Positions 57,200-64,000 of a stretch of 64,000 nucleotides of DNA are shown here, one piece after another. The translations under genes and the position numbers were made by a program. The notes beneath the pieces were generated by a model that searched no databases, was not told where the DNA came from, and saw only the letters and a program-made list of their open reading frames with translations. Source of the stretch: Liquidambar formosana (Eukaryota > Streptophyta > Magnoliopsida > Saxifragales > Altingiaceae); the NCBI GenBank assembly GCA_039720395.1, contig CM077821.1, positions 39,926,792 through 39,990,791 on the forward strand. The letters are read 5' to 3'. How positions within the stretch are numbered: position 1 is the stretch's first letter; each line of letters starts with the position of its first letter.

Positions 57200-58353
57200 C
57201 TACTGACTCTCAGTAACGTGGCTATCCAAGTAAGATATGGCAACAGCAGCATTGAGAGCCACTCCAATGGGAAGAGCCTCCTCGTCAAGGAAAAAGTGAG
57301 GCAAGTGCAATGGCTGATATGATTTCAGAGTCTCATTTTTAGTCCCGATCACGAAAATTGCGGCTGGCATCTTCTGTGAAAAGAAGCTGAAATCCTCTGC
57401 TCCCATTGTCACTGGGAAAGCTGCACGTTGGATTCCCCAAGTAGGATCTCTCCAACCCTCTTCCTGTGTTCGTACAATGCTTCATCATTAACCGTTACCA
57501 GATGGGGCATTGGTATCTCCTCCATGAAGTCTACTATGGCATTACACCGGTGCACTGCACCTTGCGTCTCTATGACCTGTAAGTTCTACATACTTAATTA
57601 CTGCTGTTTCATTTGAATGGCAATGATAGGAATTCATAAAAGTTGAAAAGCGGGTGCGTATTTTACCTCTCTGATCCTTTTTTGGAGGTAGGAGAGACCT
57701 TCAGATGTCAAGCTTCTAAACAGTTCCTCCAAATCTCACATACTCTGGGATTACATTTCCTGCTTGACCTCCCTTCACAAACCCAACTGTGACCACCTAT
57801 TAGACTGGAAATGGATGGATGAGAATTTTTGGCCATCTATTGCTACATTATGATATTGAACTCACATATATCTAGAATTGCTACGAGTCCAATCCATTTT
57901 CTTCCCTAATCCACATTTTTTATTGCAGGAATTATGGGGCTGTGGGCTATGCTTAACAGGATCTGTCAACCAGGAGCACCTATTGTACAGAAAAGGAAAA
58001 GGAAAAGGAAAGAGATTTCTCTGGCCTCAACAAGATCTGTCTCTCGAGATACAATCTGTAGGACAGCAATAATTGCAAATGATGCTGCAAGAATTGGATC
58101 CTTAGTTACATGTGGGCTAGCTGCATGTCCACCTTTCCTTTGAATTGTGGCTGAAAAGAGCCCACATCCGGCGAGCATTGGACCAGGCCTTGAAGCAGTG
58201 GTTACCAGTGGGTATTGTTGGCATGACATGTATTCTGAAGATGGCATTGATGTTGTCAAGAGCACTGTGTTGTAACATGTGGTAAGCACCAGAATAACCC
58301 TCTTCTCCGGGATGGAAGACTAGCTTAATGGTTCCGTTTAAGATATATGACAA
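57200..58353 (-). pseudogene. IAA-amino acid hydrolase (ILR1-like, peptidase M20D) pseudogene, 5'-truncated
   Basis: The family releases auxin from amino-acid conjugates in the ER. Visible minus-strand exons: about 58020-58353, 57667-57796 and 57200-57576. They show GTIKLVFHPGEEGYSGAYHML, SRPGPMLAGCGLF, GGHAASPH, VKGGQAGNVIPE, VTMGAEDFSFFSQKMPAA and DEEALPIG. Lesions: a frameshift after MPTIPTG, a missing GT donor after IVSRETDLVEAR (AGAGAAATC), an extra base giving FGGTV-stop, and a frameshift before VTMGAED. The first third, with the usual metal-binding Cys/His region, is absent: homology stops at 58353. Confidence 0.85.
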
Positions 58354-59548
58354 TACTATTCAACTTAGTATCTCAGTAATAATGCTGGTTTCATGTTTCT
58401 TTGTTCATTGATGACAATATGTTTTTAAGTTCACCTTTAGTTGATCTATGCTTTGGGGCCATTTCCTATTTTATTGTTGTTGACAAACTTATTTCAAAAT
58501 ATACAGCAAAAATAAACTTATTTCCTTTTTATAGTAAATCGTGTCCTCTCACCACGATTCTTGCAAAATCGTGGTTTCTCACCAGGATTTATGGGTTGGT
58601 ATACCATTTTTATACGGCCAATCGAATTTCGTATAAAAATTATATACAAACCAAAATCGTGGTGGAAGACCACTGACTTTAAAACGTATACTGTTTGTCC
58701 TTTATACATACCCTTTTTTTATATATTCTCATTCACTCTCTCACTCTCTCTCCCCCGCTCACTCTCCCTCTCTTTCCATTTCTCTTTGTAACCATGCCGG
58801 CGATGACGTTGTCCCTCTCTTTATATCTCTTTCTGTGACCAGGCCGGCGATGACGCTGAGGATATGGCATGGGGCCATTGTCGGAGACAACGCCGCTCGC
58901 TCTCTCTTAGTTGGGCGATCTTGCATCAACGCCGACGACCTAGACCAACCAGCCTGACGTCGATGCTCCATCCTCCACCTAAGATCAGCCATCCACCGCC
59001 AAGGCCAAAGATCCACCATCGCCGAAGATCTACCATCTGCCCCTTCTCGCTCTCTCCCTCTCTCTGTGTCGTTCTCTCGAGGACAAGCTCCATCCGCCGT
59101 CGGCTTAGATCCACCATTGTCGGTCTTGTAGGGGTTAAACCAACCATCGTCGGGTCTCACAGGTACGGCTGCTGTATACGAAATGTAGGGCTTATTTATT
59201 TATTTATTATATATTTTTTTTCTAATTGAAATTTAGGGCTTTCTTTTGCCTAAATTAATTCAAGAAAATTGACGAAGTTTGTAATAAATTCCCAAAACAA
59301 TGAAGAGATTATATTGCTTATTTTGTTTCTATTTGTTAATTCCTTACTTTTTCTTGCTTGTTCTTTTTTTGTGGTTTGATGTTTAAGAGAACCAATGTAG
59401 TTTGGCGTGAGCATTTTGTGATGGTTGATGGACAATAATTTCTGTGGATTTTCTTTTTCATTCTAATGGTAGAAAATTTTATGAAGGGACCAACTCATTG
59501 CTGCGTATTTAGAAATGAGGGTCAGTTCGAGTCTAGGTTACATAAAAA
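58354..59548. other. Repeat-rich stretch between ILR1-like pseudogene and Helitron end
   Basis: Short inverted pieces AATCGTGGT / ACCACGATT occur around 58548-58672. A CT-rich run covers 58730-58785. Then ATGCCGGCGATGACGTTGTCCCTCTCTTTATATCTCTTTCTGTGACC is partly repeated in tandem (58793-58860). The GC-rich part to 59170 has overlapping open frames in several registers but no recognised domain. Confidence 0.45.
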
Positions 59549-59573
59549 CTAGTATGAACCGCGCGATGCGCGG
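59549..59573 (-). mobile_element. Helitron 3' terminus (third type)
   Basis: On the minus strand: hairpin CCGCGC-ATC-GCGCGG (59559-59573), then TTCATA, then CTAG at 59552-59549 followed by T. The hairpin is perfect. The matching 5' end should lie to the right but was not located, so the element could include the GMI1-like exons. Confidence 0.6.
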
Positions 59574-60412
59574 AAATAAAAAACACTAAAATAAGATTTT
59601 CTATGTAAAAGTGAGAGAGAGAATAAAAAACACGGAAATAAAATTCAAAAACCCTAAAACTTGAATCAAACCCATTTTGGGGGAGACCGTACCTGGGTAG
59701 CATGCATTATGTAATAATGATTAGAAATATAACCAAGTTTGTTTTCCAAGTTTTGGTTATGCTTTGTGGTAAATGCAATAATGATTAGAAATATTACATA
59801 TCTTCAATGGGGCGTTTGCTAATCCATTTGCTAATGAAAGATACTGTTTGATTGACTACATTGGCCTCTGGATCCTGGTCAAGGCTTTCAAGGCTTTTAA
59901 GAAGAGTTTGAAGTTCATGATACATTTAGATTTATATTAAATAAAATGATAGCCTTTTGGGAATGTGTTCAAATGTTCCACTTGATTACCCATGTCAAGG
60001 TATTCAGGTTTATGTTGACAGTCTAGCATGCATTATGTAAGCCTTTTCATCAGTAAGATATGGTATATGAGGATATAATTATGTTGCTTGTTTTCCATTC
60101 TCATGTCTCCTCTCATTTGTATTTTTTGAAGTTACTCATGGATAGTTCCAACATGTCAAAGCTCTGCCACCAGTAAACTTTATGCAGTAAAGTACTTGAT
60201 TTGACACCAACACTATAAACACCACTTCATGATTTCTTGGACATGGTAAACTTAACTTAAGTTTCTAGTCTTCTATTCCTTAATTAAGACATCATTATAT
60301 TGGACAATCACAATTAATATGGTGATTTTATGATATAAATGTGTACTGGAAACTTTTATTGTAATAATATCTATAAATTATTTTGGCTGATTTTCCAATG
60401 CATATACTGCAG

Positions 60413-61469
60413 ATGTTTGATGCATATGGAAATCATGTTCACAAAGGCTCAGAAATTCTATTGAATGTGGATGGATTTCTTTTCCTAGATCAAATGGGTT
60501 CAAAGCGGAAGGTGAGGTGATTTTGTATTTTCCCATTTTTATATCATAGTGTAATTGAAGTTCACTTGAATTTGGATGTGTTTTGTTTCCAAGATTAAAG
60601 TAATTACATTTTCTAGCACTGTTTTATCATGGTCTTTTTTATTTTTGGGAAGGAGACTTCCTCTGGACATCTTCATGATCATGTTAGTAATAGTATTTTG
60701 ATTGAGTAAGGTATGATAGCGGTGAATTGGTTATGTTTGATTAAAATTGATAGTGGTGGTGCGGTGAAAAGGCAGTGTGATAATGGTTGTTTGGAGGCAG
60801 CCAGGCAGGGTAGTGGTGATGGTGGTTGTTGGTGATAAGAATGGGCTAACATGTGGCGGTGGTGGCTGTAGGGTGATGCTTGTAGTGAATTAATTATGAT
60901 TTGATCAAGTTTTAGTATTATGAAGTTAATCAGGCAATGATAAAAGTCTGGAGCAATTAAATGCAAGGGCACAAGTTTGAACATTGAGAGAGGCCACTTG
61001 GTGCAAAAAAATAAATTTAGGACCATATTCAGCTCACTCCTCCCAGGACCTTGTTTAGCATCTGTTTGAATCTCGGAAAGCATAAAGGAAAGGGAAAAGC
61101 TTAAGAATACTTAAGAAGGAAATTCATTCGTAAGCAATTTTCAGCATTTTCCTTTCTTTTCCTTTCCTTTCCTCTGTGTCTTCCAAGATTAAAACAGAGC
61201 AGTAAGGTTTTGTATGAAATGAATGATCCTCAGAATGTTTGAATCTGTTAAAAATAAAAAGGTAGTATTCCATGTATTTTGCACAATTAATGGGTTGTTT
61301 TTTTGCATATTTTTATTGCCTCCAGAGTTGCTTGGCTTTGAGGTACGAGGCCTTGGTTTTGCGGGACCTCAAGTCTGCTACTTACCAATGGTTAGAAGTT
61401 TCATATAGGGAATGGCTGACCTTTGCTGAGCATTCACTTGATAATGGTTTTTATTCCATTGCTAGAAAG
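60413..61469 (+). pseudogene. Two exons resembling GMI1 (SMC flexible-hinge domain protein)
   Basis: Exon 60413-60511 (33 codons: MFDAYGNHVHKGSEI...LDQMGSKRK) has TACTGCAG before and GTGAGG after. Exon 61326-61469 (48 codons: ...LKSATYQWLEVSYREWLTFAEH...YSIARK) has CCTCCAG before and GTAAAT after. Both are phase 0 and free of stops. The first matches the repeated 'FDxxGNHxxKGxEV ... DGFxxxDxxGxKRKV' blocks of GMI1-type proteins (DNA repair, related to DMS3/SMCHD1). The second fits its C-terminal region by my recollection. Intervening exons expected in a full gene were not seen, so this is a fragment or captured copy. Exons beyond the window cannot be excluded. Confidence 0.55.
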
Positions 61470-62055
61470 GTAAATCTTTATGATATGGGAAATTTTAATA
61501 TAAGTCGTGGACATAGAATTTGTTTTATATGTTGAGATGAATCAGCTCCCAAAACTGAATAATATCTTAATTCTTCAATTAGTGCCATTGAACGTCGTAG
61601 AATATATCGGAGTTACATTCTTTAAAAAATGGAATTGCTTTTTTGCATGACATGATGGTTAACAAAAATTTCAACCATCTGACTCGAGATTAGTTTTAAG
61701 TCAAATGTTTCTGAAGTTAATGAACTTCTCTGGTAATTTGATCTTGATATGTATATCTGATTAAGCTATCCATCTTATTGTTGAAACAATTATAGATATG
61801 AATACCTGTAGTGACATTCTTCTGATATTTTAGTTAAATACTATGGGATGCATTATCTACCATGATTTAGTAAGAACCTTTTGTTATTTAGTAAAAATCT
61901 ATTCCTTTTTAAACCTATACATACTTTGTATTGTTTGAATATAAAAAATCTAATCTATATAATATATCTATAACGGAGGAAAGTTGCCTCCTTTAATGCC
62001 ACGTGTAAATTTTGTGTATTTCTTTCTTTCTTTCTTTTTTTTTTTTTTTTTTCTG

Positions 62056-62339
62056 TTAGGGATCTGATTGGTTCCACCCACTCCACTGCACCGTCTCTCT
62101 CTCTCTCTCTCTCCTTCCTTCATTCACTCAATTTAGAGTTCCGTTTCCAACTCCAACATAGGGAAAAAAAAAAAAAAATGCTGAAGCATATCTTAGGGAT
62201 CTGATTGGTTCCACCCACTCCACTACACCGTCTCTCTCTCTCTCTCTCTCTCCTTCCTTCATTCACTCAATTTAGTGTTCCGTTTCCAACTCCAACACAG
62301 GGAAAAAAAATAAAAAATAAAATATGCTGAAGCATATCC
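62056..62339. repeat. Tandem duplication of about 140 bp
   Basis: Units 62056-62192 and 62193-62339 each start TTAGGGATCTGATTGGTTCC. Each contains a (CT)n run and CATTCACTCAATTTAG, and ends with a poly-A and ATGCTGAAGCATATC. The short inverted pair GCTGAAGC is inside each. Confidence 0.85.
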
Positions 62340-62675
62340 AACCTTAAATTTTTTTGTGCCCTTAGATTCATAGCTCAAAACAAGAATAAAATAAAAAAAT
62401 TTCACCCAACTACACAGAAATAAGAAGCCTGATTATAAAAATAAAAATAAAATAAAAAACGTCGAAGAGGAGTGACCATCCACAAAAACTTGGCGGCTAC
62501 GTGTCACCATTTCCAATAGCTTCAGTATATGTTTCCGTTTCTTTGACTCTATCAAAGCAAAATCTCCCTGCCTCTTTCTATCTCTCTCTCTCACACACAC
62601 TTGCAAAAGGGCAAAATATTTTAACAATTCTCTAAAACAATGAGCCTAATATGTAAATAGTGAGCTATAGGAAAA

Positions 62676-63121
62676 AGAGAGAGCTAAATACAGAAATGGG
62701 AAAAAAAGAAATCATTACAGCTTTTGAACTAAGGCCCATTCAACGTCAACATCAACATCAAATCTCTCTCTGCATATATGCTTTCTTCCCTCTCCCTTTC
62801 CCTCTCCCTCTCCCTCTCCCTCCCTTCATCCTCTCTCTCACTCTCACACACATACCTGCCCTAATAAATGCATACACATTCTTAGCAAGAACTCTCCAGA
62901 AGTCTAAACAACGAAGAGAGAGCTAAAATATAGAAATGGGAAAAAAAATAAATCATTACAGCTTTTGAACTAAGGCCCAGGTCAACATCAAATCTCTCTC
63001 TGCATAGATATGCTTTCTTCCCTCTCCCTCCCTTCGTCCTCTCTCTCACTCTCACACACATACCTGCTCTAATAAATGCATACACATTCTTAGAAAGAAC
63101 CCTTCAGAAGTCTAAACAACG
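62676..63121. repeat. Tandem duplication of about 210-240 bp, with decayed further copies to 63380
   Basis: Units 62676-62912 and 62913-63121 share GAGAGAGCTAAA, CATTACAGCTTTTGAACTAA, the (CTCTCCC)n run and AATAAATGCATACACATTC. They also share CAGAAGTCTAAACAACGA. Weaker versions of AATAAATGCxxACA...TTCTCA recur at 63200, 63270 and 63320. Confidence 0.8.
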
Positions 63122-63389
63122 AGGGACAGCATAAAGAAAGCAAAGGAAAAAAGAAGAGAAAAAATGGATAGATATCCTCTCCTCTCTCTTACTCTCTCTT
63201 AATAAATGCCCAGACATTCTCACCAAATGCACATATATTTTATCTCTTCTTTTAATAAATATAAAAATATTCTCACCAAATACAGATATTCATTCTTCTC
63301 CTCTAATTTGTCTTTCTCTTAATAAATGCACACACGTTCTCAGCATAGAAGAAGGAACTCTCTAGAAATCTAAACAAGGTAGCAAGCTC

Positions 63390-64000
63390 TATTGATGCTC
63401 CTTTTACACTCAGACTCATTTATACTCCGACTCTTCACTTCTTTTTTCTCTGCATTTACTCTTTCTATCAACTAGCTTGGATTGGACAGTGACAGCAGAA
63501 TTGGTGTTATTCAACTCATTAGGTATTAATCATCAGGTTTTAATCTCTTGGCCACTTTCGAATATTTTATAACATTTGGTGAATAAATCTCACATTCAAT
63601 ATTTGTTTCAATTAGTTAATCTAGCATCCTCAAACTCAAATAGCATTAGAATTTGGTTTTCTTCAATATATCTATATATGCATTACTTAACTTTTTCGGC
63701 AATCCAAAAAAACCCAATTCATAAGTAAACATTCGTATGCAAAATAATTTCAGGTGTTTCTCTATTTGATTTTAAAACCTTATTTGTGTGAATGCATGCA
63801 AATTAATGATTCTAGATCATGTTCTGACTTCTAATATAGAATATAATAAAAAATTCAAAGTTAAAAGAGGCAAGCTGTGTAATAAACGGAGATCAGTGCA
63901 AAATCAAAAGACAACCCTACTACTATCCTCCCCGTCGAGGAAAAGAGGGGGGGAGAGGGGGGAGTACTTAGTAGCAGTTGGTCCTGGAGGCAAAGAATGA
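63390..64000. other. No supported gene at right edge
   Basis: AT-rich sequence. The last 70 codons on the plus strand (63788-64000) stay open to the edge but have no recognised motif; the final 80 nt are G-rich. Confidence 0.4.

Larger units (their letters stand above)
61954..64000 (+). mobile_element. Helitron 5' end, family of 41682-43144; right end outside or unresolved
   Basis: A|TCTATATAATATATCTATAACGGAGG at 61954 shares the ACGGAGG block and nearby GCCACGTG with the Helitron at 41682. No hairpin/CTAG end was found before 64000. The interval is mostly tandem CT-rich repeats. Confidence 0.45.

Noticed and set aside
19684..58353. Nitrilase and ILR1-like loci as an auxin gene cluster
   Set aside because: They are about 30 kb apart with unrelated sequence between, and the ILR1-like copy is dead.
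58759..59229. Overlapping frames in the GC-rich stretch
   Set aside because: Open in several registers at once on both strands and partly repetitive; no domain.
1..64000. CRISPR array, prokaryotic operons, phage or integrative elements
   Set aside because: Gene structure, introns and transposon types are those of a plant nucleus; no spaced short-repeat array was found.

Overview
The window reads as nuclear DNA of a flowering plant, most likely a eudicot. It is AT-rich, its genes are split by GT..AG introns, and the gene families are plant-specific (TCP, BLT-like coiled coil, PPR, ILR1-like). The non-coding space is filled with plant transposons: Helitrons, SINEs, a TRIM, a Ty1/Copia element, a MULE and MITEs. 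No species can be named from sequence alone.

Layout. 1-8762 (minus): a decayed serine carboxypeptidase-like gene of peptidase family S28. A TRIM has split its first coding exon, it carries frameshifts and lost segments, and its last visible intron (about 6 kb) is packed with Helitrons. 9690-10739: a Harbinger/Tourist-like element. 13319-16321 (minus): an intact three-exon gene for a 666-aa coiled-coil protein of the BRANCHLESS TRICHOME / At5g41620 family, with a partly duplicated 3' end. 19684-27451 (minus): a five-exon gene whose first exon encodes a TCP DNA-binding domain that runs in frame into a complete plant nitrilase (450 aa). This is the most unusual object in the window. 28550-29110 (minus): remains of an RNase H-like domain of LINE type. 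30361-35325: two direct repeats of about 1.65 kb around a 1-kb core holding a tail-to-tail inverted pair of receptor-kinase fragments. 40049-40237 (minus): a 62-aa membrane protein gene. 41290-44590: LINE tail, Helitron and two copies of a MITE. 45300-50013 (plus): a complete-length but mutated Copia retrotransposon with a perfect target duplication. 51185-51410: a SINE. 51431-52797: a long-TIR MULE that seems to hold a captured, intron-containing gene fragment. 52992-54616 (plus): a PPR gene with two frameshifts. 57200-58353 (minus): a truncated, broken ILR1-like auxin-conjugate hydrolase. 60413-61469 (plus): two isolated exons resembling GMI1 (SMC flexible-hinge protein). 61954-64000: a Helitron-type 5' end followed by CT-rich tandem repeats.

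The genes do not form a pathway or operon, as expected for a plant chromosome. Three loci look intact: the BLT-like gene, the TCP-nitrilase fusion and the 62-aa protein gene. The TCP-nitrilase model has consistent splice phases throughout (433+180+294+282+164 = 1353 nt) and keeps both the TCP basic/helix residues and the nitrilase Glu-Lys-Cys triad, so it is a credible two-domain protein rather than two abutting genes. All exon structures were derived by eye from splice signals and remembered family conservation. No database search was run.
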